A stretch of DNA of 64,000 nucleotides from Nymphaea colorata (Eukaryota; Streptophyta; Magnoliopsida; Nymphaeales; Nymphaeaceae). Shown piece by piece: positions 1 to 13,245 of this stretch. A program made the position numbers and the translations under genes. The notes beneath the pieces are model-generated. The model saw only the letters and a program-made list of their open reading frames with translations. It ran no database searches and was not told the origin of the DNA. Each line of letters opens with the position of its first letter. Positions within the stretch are counted from its first letter, which is position 1. The stretch lies in the NCBI RefSeq assembly GCF_008831285.2, contig NC_045140.1, positions 11,650,505 to 11,714,504 of the forward strand. Direction: 5' to 3'.

Positions 1-1440
1 TCCTCTTGCTCTACGAACATGGAGGGCATTGAGAAGTCCAGCCTTCTCAACATGTCTGGTTAAGAGACGGCCCTCGCACCCAAAGTATAGGGTGCAGCAA
101 TCTCTCAGGTACCAGTACATGAGTTAGACGTGGTTCCTCCATGGGTCCTTAGAGGTTATTTGATAATTGTTCCTCTGAACAAAATGGATAGGACATCCTG
201 TCTATCACACCATTGTCCTGTCCGTCCTGCCACTGGTGTTCTCTGTCTATTGTTTGATGGTTTTTGGAAGAACATCATGTTCTTCTGTTCGGCGTTTTGA
301 CTTATGTTCTATTGATTCTATACGTCATGTCCAGTATTTGCATCATGTCTGTTCTGTTCATTGTTTGACAACTAAAACCCTTTGTTTGTGTGTTTTGCTT
401 GTTTTGTACATTATTTTTAGAGTTAGATACATCATACAAAGTCCCAACCCACCAAAATCATTTATCATTTCTACGTTAGATAGAACAAAAGTATGTTATA
501 TAACTACTACTACAAAAGTCATGACCAAACATATTAAATCAAAATCAACATATTTAATAACTTGATCCTATTAAAGCAAGATAATACATAGAAAAACAGA
601 ATTGGAAAATCAACTTCATAACATAAACAAAAACATTATTAGTGTTAAATTTTCAAATAAACATTATCAAATACACTCATAAAATATCAAAACACAAACT
701 ATTGGGGACATATGTTGGCATACATCGATACAAAAATGCTCAGGAAGGTTCATAAACCTAAGACAATGAGATTAATCCTACTGCAAACGTGGACAACTAA
801 ACACGACTTAAAAACTAGTTTTTTGACTAACCATAACTACTATGACAAGGTTCCCACGTGTTGTATATGCCTCTAGTCATTTCCTCATAAACCACATAAT
901 AATTGGGATGAACCATCATTGTCTAGCTCCCACATGTCATGAAAATAAAAAGATAAACAACTAATTATATAATATGAATAAAGTATTAAAATAATCTAGT
1001 ATAGCTGAAAATGACATGATATAATGAATATATTTCACTACTAGAAAGCACATAGATATCATGCATATCTTGTCAGTTATAAATTATGATAAGAGGTGTT
1101 GATCGAGCTATGTTTCCTTTTCATTTTTTGCTTTAAACAAACTTCAATTTAATCATAATGTGGTCACAATTCTAACATGGAGCTTACAAATTGGATGGAG
1201 GAACTATTCATGACTCACAGAGAAGAAAAAGAACTTCATGTAGTTTGGTAGACAATAACAAGTTTTTTAACAATAAGAAATAAAAAAAGAACCAACTCAA
1301 ATGATGCACCTCAATCATTTTGATAGTTCAAATTAAAGATTTTCTAAAGGTCAATCTCCTTATTATACTTTTGACTGTTGATAACTTCATATTGGTTACT
1401 AGAGAACCAGGAAATTGGTTACAAGAGAAACTAGAGATGG
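1..1440. other. AT-rich DNA, no gene recognised
   Basis: The short open frames here have no recognisable domains and no plausible exon structure. A CACTACTAGAAA word near 1,037 resembles the terminus of CACTA transposons, but no partner end or coding was found. Confidence 0.5.
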
Positions 1441-1479
1441 GCTTACTACATGTGACTAACCTCCTTACCCTCTTCTTTC

Positions 1480-1507
1480 ATCTCTCTCTCTCTCTCTCTC
1501 TCTCTCT
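1480..1507. repeat. (CT)n microsatellite
   Basis: An uninterrupted CT dinucleotide run of about 26 bases lies in otherwise AT-rich non-coding DNA. Confidence 0.9.
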
Positions 1508-1945
1508 ACCTTTTTTTACTTCAGCCTGCAACTGCTACTATTAAAAAAAGTCTCATAACAAAGTATGAGGCATTAAAAAGAAAATTTGCATTTAGTGAAA
1601 ACTTGAGAAACTTTTTGCTGTTCTGGTATGGGGTTTAAATGCCCTAGCTTTAATGATCGTGTAATAGTTGTTAACTAATAACCTTTTTCTTCACGAAATC
1701 AACTATGCAAGCAATTCTTGATCTAAATAAAAATAATTACTGGCGACAGCCACTTCAATACAACATCTTTAAAGCTTCAATGCTTAATAATAATGTGTGG
1801 AAACAGCCACTTCAATTAAATTCGTAATGAGGCTTTTCAATTAATCAGTTAATCAATTATAACACTTAAATCATGGGTCTCCTTTTTGTATGGCTTAAGT
1901 GAGACTCGATTGCATCATCGCCGTGCTCATAAGTACTGTCAAGTA

Positions 1946-2103
1946 CTTCTTGTTTCTGCCTTGCAGATTTGAATCCCAAGTCACTAGTCCAGCACCCAAC
2001 TAAACTTAAAGATGCAACATATATATATATATCTTCTTGTTTCTGCCTTGCAGATTTGAATCCCAAGCCACTAGTCCAGCACCCAACTAAACTTAAAGAT
2101 GCA

Positions 2104-2125
<22 letters not shown>
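1946..2125. repeat. 87-bp tandem duplication plus (AT)n
   Basis: Two almost identical 87-bp units (1,946-2,032 and about 2,033-2,119) each start CTTCTTGTTTCTGCC and end in an AT dinucleotide run. They differ at very few positions (for example AAGTCACT versus AAGCCACT), so the duplication is fairly recent. Open frames on both strands here are products of the duplication and not genes. Confidence 0.9.
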
Positions 2126-2953
<828 letters not shown>

Positions 2954-2956
2954 TAG

Positions 2957-3247
<291 letters not shown>

Positions 3248-3304
3248 TAATGGCACCTAATTGCAATTAATTCTTTCCTTTCAAGAATCTCCTTTCCTGA
3301 AATC

Positions 3305-3430
3305 CATCAAACCTTGTTAAACAGGATCAAATACTTTATGAAATGGGCAGAGTATCAAAAACCATAGCCAAAGCCGCTATGGAAATAGCGGCGTGCACAA
3401 TGCCTATATGAACAAAATTCGTTATTGCAC
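3305..3430 (+). pseudogene. rpl16: rpl16 3' fragment (plastid-derived)
   Basis: From about 3,331 the translation reads [20 protein letters not shown] and then TMPI, matching the C-terminal end of plastid ribosomal protein L16. A stop follows TMPI where arginine is expected. Upstream, a short SIKP-like piece and an indel precede the match. This is the fourth plastid gene piece within 750 bp. Confidence 0.75.
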
Positions 3431-3782
3431 AAAATGGACGCCCATTTCTGTAGAGGCTCAAGCTAGCTAGCTGCTTTCCTCACCCTTGATGAACTAAAGA
3501 TATGGAAGCTTAATTCCTACTAGTGAAGACTATTACGTCTCATCTAGTAAATAAGAAAAGTTTCAGGCACTTGATCGGTTGGAACTATCAACTCCTTCAA
3601 ACACAGTTTAGGAAGCGCAACCAAAACACACAATGATATTTCTTAAGCAAGGACAATGAGTAAAATGATCACTTGTTATTGGAGTGTTGTGTCAGAGATG
3701 ATCGGTAGTAGTAGTAGATAGAGGATGGTGTCGGTTAGATGCTTGAGGCCACATATTATGCAAAACAAGAGGGACAAAGAAA

Positions 3783-3985
3783 GAGAGAGAGAGAGAGAGA
3801 TTTGACATTTAAAAAATAGGGAGAAATGCCTATCGGGACGAGCAAGCCACTGGATAAATCCAATGGGGGAGAGAGTGCAAAAGAGAGAGAGAGATCTAGC
3901 ACATCTGAAAAATGAGTGCAGGAGAACTGTCCATCCGGTGGAGCAAGCCACTGGAGAAATTCAATGCCGGTGGGTTGAGTACAAG
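3783..3985. repeat. Diverged ~101-bp tandem duplication with (GA)n
   Basis: Two diverged copies of a unit start with a GA run and contain GCAAGCCACTGGA at 3,842 and 3,943 (period 101). Similarity between copies is clear but imperfect, so this is an old duplication seeded on a microsatellite. Confidence 0.75.
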
Positions 3986-4109
3986 AGAAGAGACTGCTGG
4001 GGAGAAATGGTGAAAAGCAAGGGAGAGACTACAAGAGAGAGGGCAAGGATTTGACCTCACACTCCTGCGATCACTATTCTGTGGTAAACCACAGAACGCC
4101 GCAAAACAC

Positions 4110-7100
4110 GTGCGGCTTTTATACCCCCTGTTTTGTGTCCTGACAATTCTCTTTGTTATGTGTCTAATGTTTGTGTTGACATATCCATTCCATGGTGTTC
4201 CATTGGATTCAAACGACCTCATAGGTCCTTTCACCCTCATCGTTCAACCTAGAGATTACCCTACTAGGGGTCTTCAATATCTACAGGAAATCATCATCTC
4301 CGTTCATAAGGGCAGGCATCTAGCTCTGAGGTCAGAGGTTTAGGAAGATGCCAGAGATGTCGGGACCATGACGGCCTCAACAATGAGGGCGCAACTTGAG
4401 TGATGAATGAGAAAAAGGTCCTCCTCAAACAAAGGGCGTCCACACCACCGGTGAGTCCAAAAGTAGGCTCCTTTACCATTCTTATGCACCAATTCAGTTG
4501 AACTTTGGCCTAGGAAATAGACATCACCTTCCAGCAGGAGGAGGCATTCATTTTAGCTTTGAGAGACCATAAGTTAGAACTTGAGACACCATAAATTGGG
4601 GGATGACATGTATTTGCGTTGAATTAGTTAGGCCCACAATGAATTAGAGGTCTAGGCAGTTCTTGGAAAGCAAGGGAGGCGAGATTGGTATCGTGGAGTT
4701 TACGGATGCCAAGCCCTCCTTCATCCTTCAGGAGCCAGGTTTGGTCCCATCTAATCAAATGAAGCTGCCTAGAGTCATTTCTTTTCCCCTATATGAAGTG
4801 AAAGCTCAGTTGGTTGATCTTCCTAATTGTAGTCCTAATTGTAGAGGGCAGAATTTTGAGGACCATCAACCAATATTGAAGAATAGATGACAACATAATT
4901 TAACTAGACAAGGTCGGCATGCAAAAGAGAGAAGGTGATGCTTCCAAATGGCTATTTCTTTTCCACCTTGGAGATAAAAGGTAGGTGGTGAGCTTTATGG
5001 AGGGCCTTGAAGTGGATCGTGAACCCCAAGTAATTGAAGGAGAGACAGCTGGTATGCCATCCTAAGATAGAAGAGGCCATATGAATGCCTTCTCGCCCAA
5101 CACTAAAGAGAATGATGGTGCTTTTGTCTTGGTTCACTTTCATACCTGATCCTATTAAAAACTCACTTAGCTTTTTCTTGACGGCAAGGATAAGTTTCAG
5201 TTGGAGTTTCTAAAGCAATAGAGGTTGTCTGTATAGAAATTAAATAAAAGAAACCTCAAAAGGTTGTGTAGCACTTTCGGTGGTCAAATGTCGCCATTCA
5301 AAATGCCACATTGAATGTTCCTGGAGAAGATTTATAGAATTACAAGAGGTAGAGAGAGGGGTTCACCCTGTATAATACCATGTTGTCCATAAAACCATTT
5401 TCCTTTCTTACCATTAACAACCAGTGCCATGTATAACATGGTTACTCTAATTCTAACCTTATGAATCAAGTCTCCATGAAACCCAGACATCGAAAGGCAT
5501 TCTGAAGGAATGACTAGCAGACTCGGTCATAGGCCTTACTTAGGTCTACCTTAAGGCAAATGGATTTCTCTTTCATAAAAGCCATGGAATGCAGGATTTC
5601 ATGGGCAAGCAAGAAGCTGTCTTAATGCACCTGCCCGAGAGAAAAGCATGTTGATTAGGACTGATGATTATGCATAGGATTGCAAATATCATTTTTATCA
5701 TAATTCTTCTCAAAAATTTTGTGATGTTGTTACAGAAGGAGATGGACTTGAAATTGTGGATGATACTTTATTGAGAGCCTTGGGATGAGGGCCACATGGG
5801 TCGTATTGGCTTTACACAGCAGTTTGCCAGAATGAAAGCATCTTTTGATGGGTTTAGAGATGCATGAATGGACTGAATTCTAAAAATGCTGATAAAATTT
5901 GTTGAGAAAGCCGTCTGGCCCTAGTGCCAAATGAGGGTGAGGACCCATTTTTGCCCAATGAACCTTTTTTTTTTATTAGCCTGAGCAGTGCTTGGTTTTC
6001 CTCTGTACTGACTAAAGGCCCCGTCCAAGAGTTCACAGGCGAAATGGCCCAGACTGGTGTTACTTCCAAGCAACTCTTTGCAGGATGTAGTGCAGCCCTC
6101 CAATATCTAAGAGCCATCCTCATAACATTGGCAATCAGCCTCTATGGTAGTGATTTTGTTTTTGTTGTGCTTGTTGTTAACAAGTGTGTGGAAGAATTTA
6201 GTGTTGACAGCCTGCAGCCATTTAATGCATGATTTCTAGTGCCAAAAGTTTTTATTTATGAAAAGTAACTTGTTAACCTCATTTCTACCCTTGAGGTCGT
6301 TGAAGTGGACACTAAGTTCCCCTTCTCCGCCTCATGTTGCCAGCGATTCAGAATATGACACAAATTAATAATTTGCTGAGAAATGAGATTGATTTAGTCT
6401 TTCTTTTTGGACTTTAATGCTCATTTCATTGCTGCAAGCTTTTCTCCATGAACTAAATCATGGGACAACCATGAAACTAGTAAGACTAAACAGATTTTAT
6501 GAACTCCATGCATTAGGAATTATGGAGCCAGTAGTAAAAGAATCGAAAAATATAATGCTCATGCCACTCAAAGTATATGTCTTTGGATTTAAAATAAAGG
6601 CGCGAGTGGTCTAACATTGCTCCAAGCAGAAAGGAAAGACTGACCTAGTGGTTGAGACCCTCAATCCACACTCCATTGATGAAATATCTATCTATGAGGC
6701 TCATGACATTCGTGTTCCCTAAGTGATTGTTTGACCAAGTTTCTAGTGAAGAATGGAGCTGAAAGCTGCGAAAGAATGTTTCCTTACGTGGAAGTCGGGA
6801 TCCAAGTATGTCATGGTCACACCAAAATACATAGTTGAGGAAAGTAAGAAAAAGATGCAGTCAATCCAATGGAGGTGAGCATCAAACTTGATAAGATTAA
6901 CTTTCAAAGGGTTCCACAATATAACAACGCAGATTCATAGACCTTGGAGACAATGTTGAAAATTATACAAAAATGAGAAAATCTCAAGCAAAATTTACGA
7001 TGCATGTCTGTGTTAATGTTGATGTTCACAAGGACAACCACATCTGGCTTTATGTCTTGAAGGATTAGGCACAAGTCATGTTGAGAGGCTTTGCTAGCCA

Positions 7101-8345
7101 GAACATGCAAATTCCAGTTGATAACACATGAAGGAAACAAAAAAGGGGGCAGGGCATAGCCCCAACAATGTACATGAGAAGGACTAAGGTAAGGCCTTTA
7201 GAGATATGTTCTCCCTATTTAGCCATCTATTGACGTGGACTATAGCACAATATGTAGCATCCCTATCGTCTCACCAAGGTCCTCAACCAAATTTGTGAGA
7301 ATTGAGTCCACAGTAGTGCCCTGCAAGGAGTCTTTGCATATGTCAATGCCTCCTTTTCATTGGTGTCAAGGATTTCCTTCAGCGTGTCACCATTATCAAC
7401 AGTCCCTATTTGCTTCTTATGAGAGCTAACATCCTCACTATTCAGCCCCTTTTTTTGTCTCGTTTAGCACTTTAGTTAGAGTGTGGTGAGATACTTTGTG
7501 GAGAGCCAATATCTAATTTTTTCCCCTTAGAGGAGGGAAAGAATGGGAGATTGCACCAAGTTTCCCCTCCAGGCTATTACTATGAGAAACCTTCAGTGAA
7601 GGAAGACATCCATTGAAGAATGAGGTGCTGCAATCAAGGCTTGTTGGCTTGGTACTGTTTGGTGACCTATACATGCCTTTGCCTCCGACTTCCTCAAGGA
7701 AGGTGATTGCTAGAAAGGAACTTCTGTATGTGTGTGCCCCTTCGACCAGAACCACTAGGGGCCTCCTCTTGAGTCTCATTGATCAAATATTGGAATTGGT
7801 CGGTCGCAGGATGAGGAGATGCTGGTTCCACTAGCATTCGAACTTTCGTTGTGATTTTAACTAGAGACAATTCATCTTCAGCCTTCTTGATGTCCTTGGT
7901 TTCTGGACTATTCTGACCAATTGCAGGGGGAGGGGGGAATGAGTGATAGAACTACAATTTAGGAAAAACCAAACTTTAGACTCGTATTCAATAACTTGGG
8001 AGTGACTCTACCCCCAACAACCACCAGTTTCAACTTCATCCATTGGCACAAAGGTCGAGAGGAACTTCCAGCAGTGTTCAAGCAAATCCCAAATGTTTTA
8101 TCCTATTAATAAACTGATCAAAACCACCCAGCTTGGCTCCTATAAGTCCTATAACATCTGAACAAACACGCAAGTGCCACATTTCAAAAGATAGATCTGG
8201 GAGATGAACCCACAACCTAACCTTGGCAAAAGCGTCGACTTTTAGTTCTTTGCCAACCTTGATAAAAAAGCTTCCTTTACCCACATACAAGAATCGCAGG
8301 ACATTAACCGAACTCCACAACTTTCATAGGTGGTCAAATACGAAT
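4110..8345 (-). mobile_element. Decayed L1-type LINE (non-LTR retrotransposon)
   Basis: On the minus strand, pieces of a plant L1 element appear in the right order. An ORF1 (nucleic-acid-binding) segment at 8,320-8,078 contains VRLWVHLPDLSFEMW. The apurinic endonuclease start lies at 7,140-6,900 (INWNLHVLASK, then DIKPDVVVLV). The reverse transcriptase begins near 5,930 (LGPDGFLNKFYQHF), continues with LKVDLSKAYDRVC near 5,530, has YTDN near 5,225 where the catalytic F-A-D-D is expected, and FNYLGFTI near 5,020. A C-terminal segment contains DEGGLGIRKLHD near 4,700, and a zinc-binding RT-associated part lies near 4,450. Many stops and frameshifts break it and the catalytic motif is lost, so it is inactive. 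No poly(A) tail or target duplication was identified. Confidence 0.88.
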
Positions 8346-9103
8346 GCGCAATTCAGCCTAGCCTTGTCGCTTCCCTTAGCTAGGGCTGTAAACTAAGAAG
8401 GCTTTAACATTCTCTTGTATGTCTCTATAGGAATCACAAGTCTATGTTTTTTATACGAGCCTACATAGGACAGTACCGATGCCAGCCAGCAGTATGGACA
8501 AGGGCACCCAAGCAGAACAGGCTGAAGGTGTAGGCTGTAGTTGGGCGCAATGAATACCGCCGGACAAGTTAAAAAAACTAGCCACAGATCACCCACGACT
8601 GCAGGTAGAGGGCAAAGTGTAGCCTGTACGGCAATCAACAGGCTACGGCCGAACGCGCGGCCAAGGGAGGTCAACAGCAATAGGCAATGGGGGCCAAGGG
8701 GAAAGCTAGGTGAATCCTAAGTGAGGCTAACGCAGCGTATGAGGGACTTGATGGAGACGAAGAAGATCTTAGTGAAGTTATTCACGACAAGATTAGGCAG
8801 TTATTCACGGCAAGATTATGCGCCAAGCACCTACGGCAGAAGATGGATAGCATCCAAGGGAGGTTGTGCAGAAGAATCAATGCCGTGAAGAAGGACCAGG
8901 ACTGAGTTTATATCGAACCAACCCAGATGTCGAAACCAATACCAAGCTTGACAAAGGCAGCCTAGGGCAAACCTAAGCAAGTTTCCTCTGCTGTACCCAT
9001 CAGCCTAGGGCTAACCTAGGCGGGTGCCAGCCGAAAGGCAGCAATCGAAAGAGTCTGGGAAGAACCCAAACGAGTTTCCCCTGGAACCCACAAGTCCAAG
9101 ACT
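8346..9103. other. Unassigned DNA left of the chromovirus
   Basis: Moderately GC-rich sequence without recognisable coding. It is continuous with 19,683 onward once the chromovirus and one target-duplication copy are removed. The right half contains a TATA-like CTATTTAAGC near 19,798, so this could be part of an older LTR or other repeat, but I cannot assign it. Confidence 0.4.
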
Positions 9104-9108
9104 CTTGG
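9104..9108. repeat. Target-site duplication, left copy (CTTGG)
   Basis: CTTGG directly precedes the 5' LTR and is repeated exactly after the 3' LTR at 19,678-19,682. A 5-bp duplication is typical for Ty3/gypsy integrases. Confidence 0.95.
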
Positions 9109-10493
9109 TGTTACGGGCCGTCCGTCGGCGTCCACGAAGAGGGCCACAGCCGGCATCGTCAGGGCGCCAGGCCGCGCACAGCTCATGAGCGGGACAGGCC
9201 ACGCGCCAGGAGGAAGGGGTGGTAACCTCGGTCCAGAGCAGAGGGAGGTTACGGACTGCGGCAGAGGGCGTGACACTGCTGAGGAGCAGCCGCGGGAGGC
9301 TAGTCCCGCGGGCCGGCAGAGGACGCGCCACGCAGGGCAGGACGGATCGGGAGGTTTAGCATCCATCGTCCGGGCAGGGGCGAGGGCAGAGGAGGCCGAG
9401 GATTGCGAAGATGGCGAGCGTCGCCTGGCTAACCAGCGGCCAAGGGCGGGAGAGACGGGCGGCAGCACTGTCGGCTGTCGCCCAGCTGACTTGCGGTCAC
9501 CGTCGAGCGACACCCGAGCGCCCGGCGGATTGGCCGACGGGCCTGCGCGCGACCCACCCGACGACACGGCAGCAGGCGGATGAGGAGGCGCGGCAGCGCC
9601 CGGCAGAGAGGGCTCGGTAGCAACAGGCAGACACCAGCCAGAGAGAGCTCCAGCGGGACACGCGTGTCCCTTTGAGCGTGATGCCTGACACCACGCTGGA
9701 AGCGTGACACTGTATATGGGGATACTTCGGGAATAACCGGACACGGATCCGGAGTTGTGAGGCGGGTCGGACCGTCATTTTTGTAGACCCGGATCCATGC
9801 GCAGTCTTATGGATCCGGGCGCAGACTTTTTGGGGGATCCGGACTGGGGTCCGGACCCGCTTTTATTATCGTATCGGTTTTGGACCCGGGTCTTTTAAGG
9901 ACCCGGGCGAGCCACCGCCCCCGACCCGGTTCGACAAGGATGTCGAACCGGGACGCCGGTCGGCCACCTCCCATGCTCGCGTGGGAGGCCTTCGTCTTCC
10001 TCCCTTATAGAGGGGAGGAAGCCATTGCTGCTTCTTTTATGCTTGAAGAGGATTCCCAAGAGGGCCATTCCTGGAGGTTTTGCCCAGAAGGTCGCCGGAC
10101 GTTCTTCCCGACGGCAGCCCCCTTAGATTTCCTTCTCATTCATCAATGAGATTGATACTTTCTTCCTCCACCGTCTCTCCCTGTTCACCTTCGTTTCCAG
10201 CTTCCATGGCTGCTGTGGAGGAGGTCTCCCTCGTCTGAAGCACATCCCAGCGAGAGGATACCCCAACCGGACGCCGCCCACGCATCTCCCGTCGATCCCC
10301 TCCATCCATCTGATGCCAACACCGCCGCACGATCCACCATTAGCCTCTCTGTCGCCTGCGTTTCTCCCTGCCTTCACCCTTCACAGAACCCGGTTACTGT
10401 TCCATTGCTGCTCTCCCCCTCCGTGCGAGATTTTGGCGATCAAGGACCGCGGTCGGCTGCCTCCGGCATCCCTCCCGGCCGCAGGCCCTAACA
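9109..10493 (+). repeat. 5' LTR of chromovirus
   Basis: Starts TGTTACGGGCC and ends CCCTAACA, 1,385 bp. It aligns along its length with the 3' LTR at 18,300-19,677 (1,378 bp) with scattered substitutions and small indels. A frame continuous with pol in the 3' LTR is closed here by TGA at 9,581-9,583, where the 3' LTR has CGA. Confidence 0.96.
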
Positions 10494-10496
10494 ACA

Positions 10497-10509
10497 TGGT
10501 ATCAGAGCC
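10497..10509 (+). promoter_or_regulatory. Primer-binding site (tRNA-iMet)
   Basis: TGGTATCAGAGCC lies three bases after the 5' LTR and is the standard plant LTR-element site complementary to the 3' end of the initiator methionine tRNA, which primes minus-strand DNA synthesis. Confidence 0.93.
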
Positions 10510-13245
10510 GTCACACGGCTTGGGGAGCAAGATTTGTGAAGATATTTGTGGCTGTTCCGCCTGAGACGAGAAACCGAGAGAAGGAGTCTGTTCAGATCGA
10601 CGGCGTTGATTCCTGGACGAGATTTGGCTTCCGAGCACCTATCCAATCTCTTCGTCTACGTCTTGGGAGTGCTGTGGATTTTTTTGGGCGATTTTTGGAG
10701 CATCCTGGAGCGAGATATCGATTTTTGAGGGCAAACTGGTTTTTCCGGCGTTCATACACTCTCCAGCGAGCTCCGGCGGATTTCAGACGATTTGAAGAGG
10801 GATTTCTTGTTGTCCAGCGGCTGATCAACTCCAAAATGGTTGATCCCTACACGGTTAGTGTAATCCCCATGATTCCCCTCAGTTTAATCGTGCATTCCAT
10901 CTGCATTTGAATCTGTTTTCCTCGTTTTCCCCCTTTCCGGCGATATCCGTCTGTTCCAGCATTAATTCCGGTCGATCCGCTGTTTAATCCGTGTTGATGA
11001 GCATACACAAGCATTCTAGACTAATTTCCGAGCAGATTGAGCTTTGAATCGGCGAATTTGGTTAAGAAATGACGCCAGAATCCTTTGTTGAACATCTCCG
11101 GCCATTTTTCTGAGTTTTCCGGCACAGACGAGAAATTCTGGCGAAATCGACGATCTCGGCGGAATATTCCGCCGAGATTCGCCGTGTTCTTCGGTCCCCG
11201 GCGATGTGTCCGTATTACGTGTAAGAAACAGGGGCGGTACGCAGAGACACACGAGTCCCGTCGAGTCCACCATCACAACTCGACCGTGTCCCGCCACGAA
11301 TCATGTCTCACATCGGATCCTGAGGACACGGTGTCCCGCACAACACGTGTCTCAGCAGTTTACAAAGAGGCGTCAGCGTGTCCGGCGTGTCCCCACTCCC
11401 GTCGCACGTGTCCGAGTACCAGGACACCATCCGAGGCCATTTCCAGCGTTCTCAGTTCGCCGGTTTTCCAGAATATACACCAACTTTCGGCGATCGGTGC
11501 AGCCAGCTCAGAGATCGGTTTTTCGAGGTCTTAGGTGCGTTGGAACCGGCTGTTTGTCTACTTTCTGGCAGCCAAAATTCAGCTCATTTGGACGTAAGGT
11601 CGAGCCAGGGCAGTTGATTGAGTGGAGGCTGGTCGGGGCTACTTTTTTGGACTAATACACAGCCTGAACACACCTGCGACAAGCGTCTGAGGCGTTACTT
11701 TAAACTGCTCCGAATTTCTCTATGTTCAGTGGATGCTGAAGCTCTTGTACTGCTGGAAAGCCCCAGATCTTAAGAAAATTTAGGCACCATTTTTATGATT
11801 TTTTGGCACCGGACCAGGGAGATACTGATTTTTGAAGGGACAAAGGTCCCTGACGCCAGCTTCAGCCTGTTTTCAGACTCACCAGATTTTCAAGGAGAAT
11901 ACGCGTCCGTCGGCGCTTCCGGCGACTGCCACACCCCACTCACATCTTCTCCTGGGGTTTACTCGAATATCTGGTGACATTTCCAAGCACTTCTCTTACT
12001 TGCTTGTACTATTGAACTGCCTTTGATTGTGCTTGTCTTCTTTATTGGACTGAGCTGCACGAGCTAGAAGCCATATCCCCTCGACGAGCTGATTCCGAGG
12101 GCCACACACCGTAGCTGAGGAGGAGGTCCAACTAGCACTCGACTGGGCTGGACGTGGGAGAAGGAAGGGCGTTCGCTGGCGCCATTCCAGCGGTTGCTTC
12201 CCCTTACACGCTACTGTACTTAGGGGTTTCCTTGTTCACGGTGACGTGCATCCCCTTCTCCCACTTTTGTTGCTGTTATATTTATTCGGTGACTACTGTT
12301 GCCCCCTTTGTTTGTCAAGGAGCGACTCGCAGCTGCATTGCTAGGAGGCGCCAACCTTCAAAGGAACGAGGTTGCTGAATACGGGGGTGCAGCCAAGATG
12401 CCGGTTTTAGCCCCCGTTGCGAGGGTGGTTGTATTTGCTTTTATCCCTGCCACCGGCACCCCTGACTTGGGCTCCTCCTTGTGCACCTTGCACGGTACAC
12501 AGCCCGGCAGTGGGAAGACTTACCCGAGGGCAAGAAGGGTGTGGTTTGTACGTTCTAGGCATGGATTGTTGAGTGAGATGGGAGAGATTTAATCCATGTA
12601 TCGAACGCATTTGTAATCTCTAAAGCCACCATACTCTTGAGAATCCTTGTTGTGAGGTTGGGGCTGGGTATTGTACTCCTCCGGGCAAGCTAGGGCCCTT
12701 GAAAGGCCGGGGAAACCTTGTACAGCCGTCCTCGTGAGGTAGGAGCAGCATTCTTGTATTACCCGGCAGTGGGCAGGCTTCGGTCTTCGCCAGCTAGCAG
12801 TGACAGTGTGGGCGACGACCAGCTGGGCAGCGTAGTGCAGACGGCCACCAAGGCAACGACAGCCGAACAGCGCAGCGCAGTCTGCCGCTTTAGCGACGTC
12901 GGACGGCAGGTCGACGCCAGCCAGCGGCGACAGTTGTAGGCGACGGACTGCCAGGCAATCGTAGGACTGAGGGTCGACGCCAGCTGACAGCGGCAATCGT
13001 AGGTGACATACGGCCAGGGCGAAGCAGTCGAGCCGCGAGTTGACGCCGGCCAGCAACGGCAGCGTGGGCGACGAGCGGCCAAGGTAGCGCGGACGGACAG
13101 CAGGTCGACGACCTGCCGGGCAGCGCTGTGTAGTCGGCCATTTCGGCCCGGCCACACCGTGACAGGCGGGCGACGCCAGCCGAAGAGGGCAACGTAGCGC
13201 GGGCGGCCAGTTCGGCCACAGCGGACGGCAGTCAGCACACACGCG
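10510..13245 (+). other. Long GC-rich untranslated leader of chromovirus
   Basis: About 2.75 kb separate the primer-binding site from the first gag ATG. Open frames occur on both strands because the GC content is high, but none shows a recognisable domain. The last 450 bases are a degenerate tandem array, described separately. Such long leaders in LTR elements commonly hold packaging and translation signals; that role is inference. Confidence 0.6.
12780..13230. repeat. Degenerate ~64-bp tandem array in chromovirus leader
   Basis: A GTCGACGCC-like core recurs at 12,910, 12,973, 13,039, 13,103 (GTCGACGACC) and 13,169 (GCGACGCC), spaced 63-66 bases apart. Each core is followed by variants of AGCCAGCGGCGACAG. 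Earlier diverged copies reach back to about 12,780. The minus-strand frame across this array (12,589-13,458) is a by-product of the repeat. Confidence 0.75.

Noticed and set aside
1037-1048. CACTACTAGAAA word resembling a CACTA terminus
   Set aside because: No partner end, subterminal repeats or coding nearby. A 12-base word alone is insufficient.
9016-9744. Long minus-strand frame over the 5' LTR, and its twin at 18,048-18,962
   Set aside because: Both are antisense shadows of GC-rich LTR sequence. They encode Pro/Arg/Ser-rich sequence with no domain.
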